DNA of 61,770 nucleotides from Streptococcus sanguinis SK355 (lineage in GTDB: Bacteria > Bacillota > Bacilli > Lactobacillales > Streptococcaceae), in NCBI RefSeq assembly GCF_000212855.1, contig NZ_GL890993.1, positions 1,217,098-1,278,867 on the forward strand, in the 5' to 3' direction. The notes below the pieces were generated by a model, which ran no database searches, was not told the DNA's origin, and was given only the letters and a program-made list of their open reading frames with translations. Positions 51,834 to 59,447 of this stretch are shown here, one piece after another. The translations under genes were made by a program, and so were the position numbers. Numbering within the stretch: position 1 is the first letter of the stretch; each line of letters opens with the position of its first letter.

Positions 51834-52880
51834 GTGTTAGCTATTGAGGAAATTAAAAAAATCACGCCAAGCAATCTTCCTGCTTTGACCATTTTGACTG
51901 GGGATGACTTGGGGCAGTTTGAGTTGTTGAAGGAGCAGTTTCTCCGCCAGATTCAGTTTCAACCGGGCGATTTGAACACTGCTATTTTCGATATGAAAGA
52001 AGCAAACTATCAAGATGTGGAGTTGGACTTGGTCAGTCTGCCTTTTTTTACGGATGAAAAAATCGTGATTTTGGACCATTTTGCTGATTTGACAACAGCC
52101 AAGAAGCGCTATCTGACTGATGAAGAACTCAAATCTTTCGAAAGTTATCTGGAAAATCCAGCGGATACGACTCGTCTGGTTATCTTTGCAGAAGGCAAAT
52201 TGGATAGCAAGCGCCGTCTGGTCAAGCTGCTGAAACGGGACGGAAAAATATTTGAGGCTGCAGAACTCAAGGAAGCAGATTTACGGGCTTATTTCAGTAA
52301 GGAAGCGCAGGCAGAAGGATTACAATTTGCTCCGACAGCTTTCGATCAGTTGCTGCTGAAATCAGGTTTTCAGTTCAGTGAAATCAGTAAAAATTTAGCC
52401 TTTCTGAAAGGATATAAAGAGTCTGGTCAGATTGGTTTAGAAGACATTGCCGAGGCCATTCCCAAGACTCTTCAGGACAATATTTTTGACCTGACCCAGC
52501 TTATTTTGCAGCAGAAGATTGATGAGGCCAGAAGCTTGGTCCGAGATTTGACTCTTCAAGGTGAGGATGAAATCAAGCTTATTGCCATTATGCTGGGGCA
52601 GTTTCGTATCTTTACGCAGGTTAAGGTTTTAGCGGAAAATGGCAGAGCTGAGAGTCAGATTGTGTCTGATTTGTCCGACTATCTAGGCCGCAAGGTCAAT
52701 CCTTATCAAGTCAAGTTTGCCTTAAAGGATGCTCGCTCACTGAGTTTAGCCTTTCTTAAAAAGACTATGGCCTGTTTGATTGAAACGGATTTTCAGATTA
52801 AGTCGGGGCTGTATGATAAAGATTACCTGTTTGATTTGGCTCTGCTCAAGATTGCGACGGGTGAGCTACAAGCAAAATAG
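51834..52880 (+). CDS. holA: DNA polymerase III delta subunit
   Basis: A 348-aa clamp-loader wrench subunit that opens the beta clamp. It begins LAIEEIKKITPSNLPALTIL and shows LVIFAEGKLDSKRRLVKLLK, FSEISKNLAFLKGY and the C-terminal IETDFQIKSGLYDKDYLFDL, typical of HolA. The start is the GTG at 51834, with AGGGGAG 8 nt upstream; a longer frame from 51801 lacks a ribosome site. A TACAAT with a TGT extension lies at 51779-51784. It comes 20 bp after a small overlapping reading frame described in the findings. Confidence 0.93.
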   Translation: MLAIEEIKKITPSNLPALTILTGDDLGQFELLKEQFLRQIQFQPGDLNTAIFDMKEANYQDVELDLVSLPFFTDEKIVILDHFADLTTAKKRYLTDEELKSFESYLENPADTTRLVIFAEGKLDSKRRLVKLLKRDGKIFEAAELKEADLRAYFSKEAQAEGLQFAPTAFDQLLLKSGFQFSEISKNLAFLKGYKESGQIGLEDIAEAIPKTLQDNIFDLTQLILQQKIDEARSLVRDLTLQGEDEIKLIAIMLGQFRIFTQVKVLAENGRAESQIVSDLSDYLGRKVNPYQVKFALKDARSLSLAFLKKTMACLIETDFQIKSGLYDKDYLFDLALLKIATGELQAK

Positions 52881-52942
52881 TTGAAAAATTCTAATGATTG
52901 CGTTATCATTTTTATAATCATATAGAAAAAGAGGTCTATCAA

Positions 52943-53548
52943 ATGGCAATTATCTTACCTGATCTTCCTTACGCTTACGATGCTTTGGAGCCTTACATTG
53001 ATGAAGAAACAATGCACTTGCATCATGACAAGCACCACAATACCTATGTAACGAATGTTAATGCTGCGCTTGAAAAACATCCTGAAATCGGTGAAGACTT
53101 GGAAAAATTATTGGCTGATGTTGAGTCTATTCCATCTGATATCCGTCAGGCAGTCATCAACAACGGTGGTGGTCATCTTAACCACGCTCTTTTCTGGGAG
53201 TTGATGACACCAGCTGAAACATCACCATCTGCAGAATTGGCAGCAGATATTGAAGCTACTTTTGGATCATTTGAAGACTTTAAAGCAGCTTTCACTGCAG
53301 CGGCTACAACTCGTTTTGGTTCTGGCTGGGCTTGGTTGGTTGTCAACAAAGAAGGCAAGTTGGAAGTGACCTCAACAGCAAATCAGGATACTCCTATTTC
53401 AGAAGGTAAAACTCCAATCTTGGGACTGGATGTTTGGGAACATGCTTACTATGTGAAATACCGCAATCTTCGTCCGAATTACATTCAAGCTTTCTTCTCA
53501 GTTATTAACTGGAAAAAGGTTGACCAACTTTACGCAGCTGCGAAATAA
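52943..53548 (+). CDS. sodA: Superoxide dismutase (Mn type)
   Basis: A 201-aa superoxide dismutase of the Fe/Mn family. Metal ligands are in [11 protein letters not shown] (first His), [10 protein letters not shown] (second His), and [10 protein letters not shown] (Asp and third His). Gln in TANQDTPI corresponds to the active-site Gln of Mn enzymes, so manganese or cambialistic use is expected, as known for streptococcal SodA. AGAGGT precedes the ATG at 52943; an earlier in-frame ATG at 52898 has no ribosome site. It is a single gene with its own terminator. Confidence 0.96.
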   Translation: MAIILPDLPYAYDALEPYIDEETMHLHHDKHHNTYVTNVNAALEKHPEIGEDLEKLLADVESIPSDIRQAVINNGGGHLNHALFWELMTPAETSPSAELAADIEATFGSFEDFKAAFTAAATTRFGSGWAWLVVNKEGKLEVTSTANQDTPISEGKTPILGLDVWEHAYYVKYRNLRPNYIQAFFSVINWKKVDQLYAAAK

Positions 53549-53566
53549 TCAGGCAGTTTCAATATA

Positions 53567-53602
53567 TAAAAAGGCGAATCGATTAAAGATTTGCCTTTTT
53601 AA
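53567..53602 (+). terminator. sodA terminator
   Basis: AAAAAGGC/GCCTTTTT with AATC/GATT inner stem. Confidence 0.9.
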
Positions 53603-53632
53603 TGCTTAAAATACCTTTTTTCTGGATTTCAC

Positions 53633-53661
53633 TTGTTATTTTCCTCATAATTTTTTATAAT
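53633..53661 (+). promoter_or_regulatory. Promoter of the class-A-lactamase-like gene
   Basis: TTGTTA (53633-53638), 17 bp, TATAAT (53656-53661). It shows that the gene must start downstream of about 53668. Confidence 0.75.
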
Positions 53662-53682
53662 ACAAATGCTAGGAGAAATGTT

Positions 53683-54762
53683 TTGAGTAAAAAAATTATA
53701 ACGATTATCGTAGCTATAGTTTCTTGTCTTTGTCTGCTGGGCTTCATCTTCCTGTTTATAACTGAACGAAATAAGGCCATTGAAAAGAAAGCACAAGAGG
53801 CTGCCCAACTTGCAAAGTCTGGCGAGCAAGAACAGGAGGAGGAGAAAGTCAAGCCTGATTCCAAACCAGTTGAAGAAAAGCCCAAGCTAGTTGAAAAAAG
53901 TCCAGAGGAGAAGCAGAAGGTCATGGAGGCGGACGGCCCGACTATGGATGCTTTAGGACTTCGATTTGACTATGCAAATTTGGATTTGACTCAGGTCATC
54001 CAGACTTATATGACCGAAATGGGAATTGAACCCTCCCAGGTTGCATTTTCATATAAGGATTTGACGACTGGCAAGACCTTTGCAATGAATGATACCCAGC
54101 CTATGACTGCGGGATCGACCTACAAGCTCCCTCTCAATATGCTGGTAGTAGATGAGGTTGCTGCCGGCAAACTTTCTATGGACGAGCGGTTTGATATTAC
54201 CAATACAAACTATGAATATAGGGGCGAGCATGATAACTATGTCGGTGCTTTCAACGGTGCTATGAGAATATCAGATATGCAGGAATATTCCTTGGTTTAT
54301 TCTGAAAATACTCCAGCCTATGCTTTAGCAGAGCGTTTGGGCGGTATGGAAAAGGCCTATGATATGTTTAGTCGCTACGGTCAGTCTAAGGCTGATATTA
54401 AGACGATCAGCCGGGAGAATAATAAGACCACGACGGACTACTATATTCAGGTCCTTGAGTATTTGTCTAAAAATCAGGAAAAGTACAAGGATATCCTTTA
54501 TTATATCGGCGAATCCTTCCCAGGTGAATACTATAAGCGCTATCTGCGCGACATTACCATCTATCAAAAGCCTGGATATGTTCGTGAGGCGCTCAATGTG
54601 GATGCATTAGTTATGGAAGAGAAGCCCTATATTATAGCTCTCTATACGGCTTATTTAGGTGGTAGCACCGAGGCCAGTGATGAGATTAGTGGTGTCGGAA
54701 TTGAGCAAGTTGGTCAGTTAGCCTACGTCATCAATGAATGGCATCGGGTTAATATGAACTAA
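53683..54762 (+). CDS. Membrane-anchored class-A-beta-lactamase-like serine hydrolase
   Basis: A 359-aa extracytoplasmic protein. The start is TTG at 53683, with AGGAG 7 nt upstream and the promoter just before. One helix at about residues 5-26 anchors it, then a Lys/Glu-rich linker to about 85, then a Beta-lactamase2 domain. The S145-T-Y-K148 motif lies in AGSTYKLPLNM, S-E-N in YSENTPAYALA, and KPG in IYQKPGYVREA takes the place of KTG. Glu166-type residues cannot be assigned. It probably acts on peptidoglycan or its precursors or is a PBP-like peptidase; true beta-lactamase activity is unlikely in streptococci. Confidence 0.85.
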   Translation: MSKKIITIIVAIVSCLCLLGFIFLFITERNKAIEKKAQEAAQLAKSGEQEQEEEKVKPDSKPVEEKPKLVEKSPEEKQKVMEADGPTMDALGLRFDYANLDLTQVIQTYMTEMGIEPSQVAFSYKDLTTGKTFAMNDTQPMTAGSTYKLPLNMLVVDEVAAGKLSMDERFDITNTNYEYRGEHDNYVGAFNGAMRISDMQEYSLVYSENTPAYALAERLGGMEKAYDMFSRYGQSKADIKTISRENNKTTTDYYIQVLEYLSKNQEKYKDILYYIGESFPGEYYKRYLRDITIYQKPGYVREALNVDALVMEEKPYIIALYTAYLGGSTEASDEISGVGIEQVGQLAYVINEWHRVNMN

Positions 54763-54766
54763 GAGC

Positions 54767-54794
54767 AATCTAGTCTAGACAGGCTAGATTTTTT
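54767..54794 (+). terminator. Terminator opening cassette 1
   Basis: AATCTAG-N10-CTAGATT then TTTT. The same layout recurs at 55127-55154. Confidence 0.88.
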
Positions 54795-54826
54795 GATAGC
54801 TATTTAGAAAAAAACCAAAATACCTC

Positions 54827-54878
54827 TTGCTTTTTTGAAAGAGAAGTGTTACAATCTATTTAGAAGATGTTCTAATTA
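54827..54878 (+). promoter_or_regulatory. Promoter and operator O1 of cassette 1
   Basis: TTGCTT (54827-54832), 17 bp, TACAAT (54850-54855) with TGT extension. The palindrome TTAGAA-GATG-TTCTAA (54860-54875) follows at once and covers the start point. A half site TATTTAGAA lies at 54801-54809. Confidence 0.7.
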
Positions 54879-54928
54879 CTTCATTCTGCTCTGTTTAATT
54901 AGTCACTGAGCAATTTTTTATAAAAGCT

Positions 54929-54948
54929 ATTTAGAAAAAATTCTAAAT
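54929..54948 (+). promoter_or_regulatory. Operator O2
   Basis: ATTTAGAA-AAAA-TTCTAAAT, a near-perfect palindrome with the same core as O1, 25 bp before the ATG of the 46-aa peptide. A TATAAA at 54919-54924 precedes it. Confidence 0.7.
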
Positions 54949-54972
54949 TTCTCTACTCAAAAAGGAGGAAAA

Positions 54973-55113
54973 ATGAAGAAAGCAAGAAACTCAATCCTAC
55001 TAACCGTAGTAGGTCTAGTGACGGGTCTATCCATTTGGCTGGCTGTTTTTTCCTGGGTGCTCTATAAAAATAAGGATGACCTGCAAAAAATATCCAATCA
55101 AAAACATTTTTAA
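54973..55113 (+). CDS. Single-pass membrane micro-peptide A, 46 aa
   Basis: ATG behind AAAGGAGG (6 nt). Sequence: a basic N-terminus KKARNS, a hydrophobic segment ILLTVVGLVTGLSIWLAVF, then SWVLYKNKDDLQK and a short tail. It is clearly paralogous to the 40-aa peptide downstream: both have the SW(V/I)-x-(Y/F)KN turn after the helix. No leader of the GG type or Cys for lantibiotic rings is seen. It could be a transporter accessory subunit, toxin or signal. It has its own promoter and terminator. Confidence 0.72.
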   Translation: MKKARNSILLTVVGLVTGLSIWLAVFSWVLYKNKDDLQKISNQKHF

Positions 55114-55126
55114 ATACAAAATAGGC

Positions 55127-55154
55127 AATCTAGTTTTTCTAGACTAGATTTTTT
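55127..55154 (+). terminator. Terminator opening cassette 2
   Basis: AATCTAG-N10-CTAGATT then TTTT, the duplicate of the 54767 terminator, 360 bp further on. It ends the transcript of peptide A. Confidence 0.88.
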
Positions 55155-55221
55155 AATCCAGAGTATTTAGAAACAAATCGAAATACCTAAGAAGGATTAG
55201 ATTGCTTCGTTTCGTACCCTT

Positions 55222-55243
55222 TATTTAGAAAATTTTCTAAATA
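55222..55243 (+). promoter_or_regulatory. Operator O3, perfect 22-bp palindrome
   Basis: TATTTAGAAAA is followed by its exact reverse complement; the core TTAGAA-AATT-TTCTAA matches O1 and O2. It lies 19 bp before the ATG of peptide B, and a half site TATTTAGAA is at 55164-55172. TTGCTT at 55202-55207 would be the -35, but no good -10 is present. Confidence 0.72.
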
Positions 55244-55262
55244 GATAGATAAAGGAGAAAAG

Positions 55263-55385
55263 ATGAAAAGAGGATTACTTTTATTGCTTATAGGCTTGCT
55301 CACGGTTTTATCCGTCTGCTGGGCAATCCCGTCTTGGATCGTTTTCAAAAATAGACGAAAATTGGAAGGAAAAATTAAATGTTGA
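55263..55385 (+). CDS. Single-pass membrane micro-peptide B, 40 aa
   Basis: ATG behind AAAGGAG (6 nt). It reads MKRG, then the helix LLLLLIGLLTVLSVCWAI, then PSWIVFKNRRKLEGK and a final Cys. It is a paralog of peptide A. The stop overlaps the ABC transporter start by 7 bp, so its translation is coupled to the transporter, suggesting that it is the exported substrate, a small subunit, or a regulator of the pump. Confidence 0.72.
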   Translation: MKRGLLLLLIGLLTVLSVCWAIPSWIVFKNRRKLEGKIKC

Positions 55386-56959
55386 AAGAAATTTTACGGA
55401 AATACCGCGCTTCTTATCTGGGTGCGACTATCTTTAGCATTGGAGCAACGATTTTTATCACTTTGTTTTCTTTGCAGCTGGGAGTTGTTGTGGACAGTGC
55501 GCAGAAGGCTCATTCTAACTTGCTTGGACAATTCTTTATCTGCCTTTTTTGCACTTGTGCTTGGTCTCTTTGCAGCTTGCTGGCTATTTGGTTCAAGAAC
55601 AATCATAATAAGCAAGTCTTGGAAGAAGTCAAAACGAGGCTTTTCCATTCTTTTTATGACAAGAATTTGCATGACAAGGCTTCCGAGCAGGAAAATAGCT
55701 ATCTCAACACAACGACCAAGAATATGGATATTTACCAAGAGAATTACTTGACCCCGCGCTGTGATATTGTGGCTGCCTTTTCTTCAGTTTTTATCAGTAC
55801 ACTGGCTATTTTTTGGATTGAATGGCGCATGGCTCTGGGCTTTATTCTCATTTCTTTTTTGACCATGGCTGCGTCACAAATTCCAGGGATATTGATGCGC
55901 AAGGCGACAGCGAATTTCACTCAGAAAAGCAATTACTTTTTGAAGCAAGTCACCAATTTTTTGGAAGGCTTTGAGCAAATCAAACTTTTGCAAATCCAAA
56001 AAAGGGTGGTTGAGCACCTGTCTAGCAGCAACAGCGACTTTGAGCAAGCCAGAAAAAGCTATAATGCGGCTAAGGAGGGCGCTGTGACTCTGATGATGTT
56101 CTTTAGCTTTCTGTCTCAGATATTTTGTATGTCTCTGGGGATTTGGTTTGTCAGCCAAGGGTCTCTGACCATTGGGGCTTTGATTGCCAGTGTTCAGCTT
56201 TTGAACTTTGTCTTCACTCCTTTGCAGCTTTTTATCAATAACAAAAATCTCATGAGCACGGTCAAGGATATTGAGAATGATTTTGATGCTAAGTTGGCTA
56301 AGAAAGAAGCGGAGCCCGCTCAAAATCTGACCGAAACGATTGATCGGATTGATTTTGAACATCTCGGTCTGGAGTTGGGCGACAAGGCTCTCTTTCAGGA
56401 TTTTTCTTATCAGTTTGCCAAGGACAAGCACTATGCTATTATCGGCGAGTCTGGTCGGGGCAAGTCGACCTTGATGAAGCTCTTGCTCAATTATTTTGAT
56501 AGCAAGGACTACGCTGGTCAAATCATGGTTAATGGTCAAGCGGTCAGCCAGCTAGCAAGCGACAGTCTCTATCAGAAAATCGCCTTTATCCAAAAGAATG
56601 ACTTTTTTATCGAGGGAAGTGTGGCGGACAATATCGCGCTATACAGAGATATAAATGCACCTGACCAAACTTTCTTGTACCAAAGTCTGCATTTTAATGA
56701 GGCTTTCTTGAGCAAGAAGCTGGATTTGGAGCGGCAGGAAGTTTCCTATGGTGAAAAGCAGCGGATTGATTTGGCGCGTTTCTTGGTTAAGGATTATGAT
56801 GTGCTGATTTTTGATGAGCCGACCAGTAATCTTGACCCGAGCTTGGCGGCGGAAGTCATGGACTATATCTTGTCCATCAAGGACCGCATTGTTATCGTTA
56901 TTACTCATAATCAAGGCAGGGCACTCTTAGACCGCTTTGATGACTGTTTGGAATTATAA
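55379..56959 (+). CDS. ABC exporter half-transporter (membrane and ATPase domains)
   Basis: A 526-aa type IV ABC half-exporter, expected to work as a homodimer. Residues 1-310 hold about six helices; the ATPase follows. Walker A is GESGRGKST (about 355), the Q loop AFIQKND, the signature is VSYGEKQRIDLARF (canonical SGG replaced by SYG), Walker B VLIFDEPTS and the switch His in VIVITHNQ. There is no C39 peptidase domain, so any peptide would be exported without Gly-Gly cleavage. It is coupled to peptide B and followed 14 bp later by a membrane protein. Confidence 0.9.
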   Translation: MLKEILRKYRASYLGATIFSIGATIFITLFSLQLGVVVDSAQKAHSNLLGQFFICLFCTCAWSLCSLLAIWFKNNHNKQVLEEVKTRLFHSFYDKNLHDKASEQENSYLNTTTKNMDIYQENYLTPRCDIVAAFSSVFISTLAIFWIEWRMALGFILISFLTMAASQIPGILMRKATANFTQKSNYFLKQVTNFLEGFEQIKLLQIQKRVVEHLSSSNSDFEQARKSYNAAKEGAVTLMMFFSFLSQIFCMSLGIWFVSQGSLTIGALIASVQLLNFVFTPLQLFINNKNLMSTVKDIENDFDAKLAKKEAEPAQNLTETIDRIDFEHLGLELGDKALFQDFSYQFAKDKHYAIIGESGRGKSTLMKLLLNYFDSKDYAGQIMVNGQAVSQLASDSLYQKIAFIQKNDFFIEGSVADNIALYRDINAPDQTFLYQSLHFNEAFLSKKLDLERQEVSYGEKQRIDLARFLVKDYDVLIFDEPTSNLDPSLAAEVMDYILSIKDRIVIVITHNQGRALLDRFDDCLEL

Positions 56960-56973
56960 AAGGAGGAAAGAAA

Positions 56974-57459
56974 ATGAAATTAAAATGGAAAGAATTAGTG
57001 GCAAGCCTAATCGTTATTTGGCTACCGCTTATCTACGCTTTGTCAATCTATGCAGACCTACCTCAGCTAATCAGAGGGCATTTGCCCTATAGCGGTCTAG
57101 GCATGCCCAAGCAAGTCTTTATCTGGTTTCTGCCAGTTCTCTTGAGTGTAATTCAACTGATTGTTTGCTACACGACGACTATTAAAGAGATTATCGACAA
57201 GCAATTTGTCCATTTCCTTTACTGGCTGGTTCCCTTTATCAATGCCGTAGTTTATATCAGCGTTCTTCTTTATGGGCTCAATCCGGCTTTTCCGGTATTT
57301 AAGGTCAATGGGATTATGTCTGCAATCATCCTTAATGCTGTCAGCTACTTCCTCACGAGAAAAATAGTGGCAGACCAAGAGCCGGCTCCACGCGTTTTAG
57401 CTTATATCTTCGGAGGAGTTAGCTCAATCCTGTTTCTGGTCAGCCTCTTCCTCTTTTAA
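56974..57459 (+). CDS. Polytopic membrane protein, DUF1648/SdpI-like
   Basis: A 161-aa protein with five hydrophobic helices (about 8-26, 46-66, 76-96, 108-124, 136-158). The N-terminal pattern LPLIYALSIYADLPQLIRGH followed by a Gly-rich loop and PKQVF...P recalls DUF1648, the domain of SdpI-type immunity proteins, without certainty. AGGAGG precedes the ATG, 14 bp after the ABC gene. If the resemblance holds, it could protect the cell from a membrane-active peptide made by the locus. Confidence 0.65.
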   Translation: MKLKWKELVASLIVIWLPLIYALSIYADLPQLIRGHLPYSGLGMPKQVFIWFLPVLLSVIQLIVCYTTTIKEIIDKQFVHFLYWLVPFINAVVYISVLLYGLNPAFPVFKVNGIMSAIILNAVSYFLTRKIVADQEPAPRVLAYIFGGVSSILFLVSLFLF

Positions 57460-57489
57460 AATAGCAATCTGATAGGAAAGGAGAAAATC

Positions 57490-57594
57490 ATGTTTCATAT
57501 TTTTACTTTTGTTAAAATGCTTTTATTCTTTATCTTTGGCTGGATCTGGCTCCTTCTCGGTCTACTCAGTTTGCTCTTTCTTTTTCCTTTTTAA
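57490..57594 (+). CDS. Hydrophobic micro-peptide C, 34 aa
   Basis: ATG behind AAAGGAG (7 nt). It reads MFHIFTFVK, then one long hydrophobic stretch (MLLFFIFGWIWLLLGLLSLL) to the end. It is not clearly related to peptides A and B. It lies between the DUF1648-like gene and the first serine hydrolase in an operon-like arrangement with 30- and 37-bp gaps. A membrane micro-peptide or small subunit is likely. Confidence 0.58.
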   Translation: MFHIFTFVKMLLFFIFGWIWLLLGLLSLLFLFPF

Positions 57595-57631
57595 GTGAAG
57601 GAAATATAGAAAATAATGATTGGAGATCATC

Positions 57632-59431
57632 ATGAAATCATCATTTTTGAAAAGCACTGTGGCGCTGGTAACGTGTGGCTTGCTAGCTTTTGGAGCAGCC
57701 CACGCTTACGCCGACCAGCAAAAATTGCCGTCAGGCACATCTTACGACCAAATCGGTCAGAAGATTGAAAATTACTACCAAGAACACGAAAAAACCAGCG
57801 CAGGACTGGCAACAACGGTCTTTGACAAAGACGGCAATACTCTCTATCAAAAGAACTTCGGCTATACGGACAAGGAAAAGAAGCTAGCGGTGGATGACAA
57901 GTCGGTCTTCGAGTGGGGTTCAACCACCAAAATCACCGTCTGGGTCAGCGTCATGCAGCTTTGGGAGGAGGGCAAGATTGACCTGAAAACGGACATCAGG
58001 GAGTATCTGCCCCAAAATCTCCTAAAAAATCTCAAATACGACAAGCCCATTACCATGCTGGACCTCATGAACCACCAAGCGGGTTTTGAAGACTACCCTT
58101 TATATATAGGTTCTGACAAGGATTTAGGAGCATTGATGAAAAAAACTCCGTCTCAGATTTATGAGCCGGGAACGGTGACCTCCTATTCTAATTATGGGAC
58201 AGCGCTGGCAGGCTATATCGTGGAGCGGGTGAGCGGGCAATCCTTTGCCGACTATGTCCACGAGCATATTTTCCAGCCGCTGGGTATGGAGCACACCGCT
58301 CTCAAGCCTGATTTGTCGGATAATCGCTATGTACAAAAGCAGCGGGAGAAGGAGAAAACCTACGATACAGAAGGTAACTTGCTAAAAGGTGATGTGCCAT
58401 TTGTCCTCGGAGAATATCCAGCGGGGCGAGCGACAGGCACTTTTTTCGATTTGAAACGCTTTGCCCAAGCTCTCTTGCAAAAGAAAACGCTCTTTAAGCG
58501 AGCAGAGACTTGGGAGAATTTTTACAGCGCTAGCCATACTTATCCGGGTACGGACGTTCCTGTCAATGCTCATGGACTGTGGGCAACAGAATTTGAAAAC
58601 ACCAGAACGCTTGGGCACGGTGGAAATTCGCCGGGTTTTACGACCAGCCTCTTGCTTGATTTGAAGTCAGGGATTGGCTCAGTCGTTACAGTCAATCAGA
58701 GAAATGAGTTCCATTTTGCTATCGCCATGCCTGACCTCATTTATGGTAGGAAAAAAGAAGCCTCAAAGGCGTCACAAAGAGATTTTCAAGCTGGTTTTTA
58801 TCGCGAAGCGCGCATTTTTAGCAAAGGTCCTCTGTCCATATTTAGAGTTTTCAAATCGACCAGCTATCTGGACAATCCCTCTGAAAATGCGGCTATCAAA
58901 GACTATTTTGGTTTTTGGACGGCAGGAGAAAAAGGAGGGAGCTATCGTTTGAATTTGCCCATTTCAGATAGAATGAAGCTGTCCTTGCTTGATGTCATCA
59001 AAGACTATGGCAGTTTAGTGCTTGCTGGGCTAGCCTTACTTTATGTTGCCCTTTGCTATCTTTGTGGTATTTTGGCAAAATTGTATCGTTTGCTCCTTAG
59101 GAAAAATAAGGGAAGCAACTCAGCTGTTTGGTCAATCTGGCATTATCTGACGGGCTTCATTATTCTTTGGGTGTTTCGCAATTTATTCTCATTTTTCTCT
59201 ATTATTCTTGCGAAAAATTCTTTCGACCTAGCTGGTCTGACGGGGTATTTTCAACTCTTTGCCTTGCTTGCTCTAGTCTTGCTGATTAGTGCTTTTCTGC
59301 CCTATCTGCCTTTTTTCAAAGAGAGATTGAAGCAAGGAAATAAATACCTCACGCTAGCGACCAGCTCCGCCGCTTTTATCATCGCTTTTAATATTTTCTA
59401 CTGGTCGCTGTACCAGTGGTGGGCACTTTAA
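57632..59431 (+). CDS. Class-C-beta-lactamase-fold serine hydrolase with C-terminal helices (copy 1)
   Basis: A 599-aa secreted and membrane-anchored hydrolase. A signal peptide ends GAAHAYA-DQQ (about 30). The catalytic domain (about 35-360) has S97-T-T-K100, Y185-S-N187 and H329-G-G331, the AmpC/PBP4-like triad motifs. A linker and four helices follow (about 450-475, 500-525, 535-560, 575-599), ending YWSLYQWWAL. Related proteins are peptidases, D-amino-acid esterases (FmtA on teichoic acid) or lactamases; the substrate is unknown. GGAG precedes the ATG at 57632; a TTG at 57620 is rejected. Confidence 0.88.
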   Translation: MKSSFLKSTVALVTCGLLAFGAAHAYADQQKLPSGTSYDQIGQKIENYYQEHEKTSAGLATTVFDKDGNTLYQKNFGYTDKEKKLAVDDKSVFEWGSTTKITVWVSVMQLWEEGKIDLKTDIREYLPQNLLKNLKYDKPITMLDLMNHQAGFEDYPLYIGSDKDLGALMKKTPSQIYEPGTVTSYSNYGTALAGYIVERVSGQSFADYVHEHIFQPLGMEHTALKPDLSDNRYVQKQREKEKTYDTEGNLLKGDVPFVLGEYPAGRATGTFFDLKRFAQALLQKKTLFKRAETWENFYSASHTYPGTDVPVNAHGLWATEFENTRTLGHGGNSPGFTTSLLLDLKSGIGSVVTVNQRNEFHFAIAMPDLIYGRKKEASKASQRDFQAGFYREARIFSKGPLSIFRVFKSTSYLDNPSENAAIKDYFGFWTAGEKGGSYRLNLPISDRMKLSLLDVIKDYGSLVLAGLALLYVALCYLCGILAKLYRLLLRKNKGSNSAVWSIWHYLTGFIILWVFRNLFSFFSIILAKNSFDLAGLTGYFQLFALLALVLLISAFLPYLPFFKERLKQGNKYLTLATSSAAFIIAFNIFYWSLYQWWAL

Positions 59432-59447
59432 TAGAAAGGTGAATATC

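Noticed and set aside
53602..53682. A longer N-terminus for the class-A-lactamase-like protein, with an extra hydrophobic segment.
   Set aside because: It would start in the sodA terminator and upstream of the promoter at 53633-53661; TTG 53683 has a good ribosome site and leaves one normal membrane anchor.
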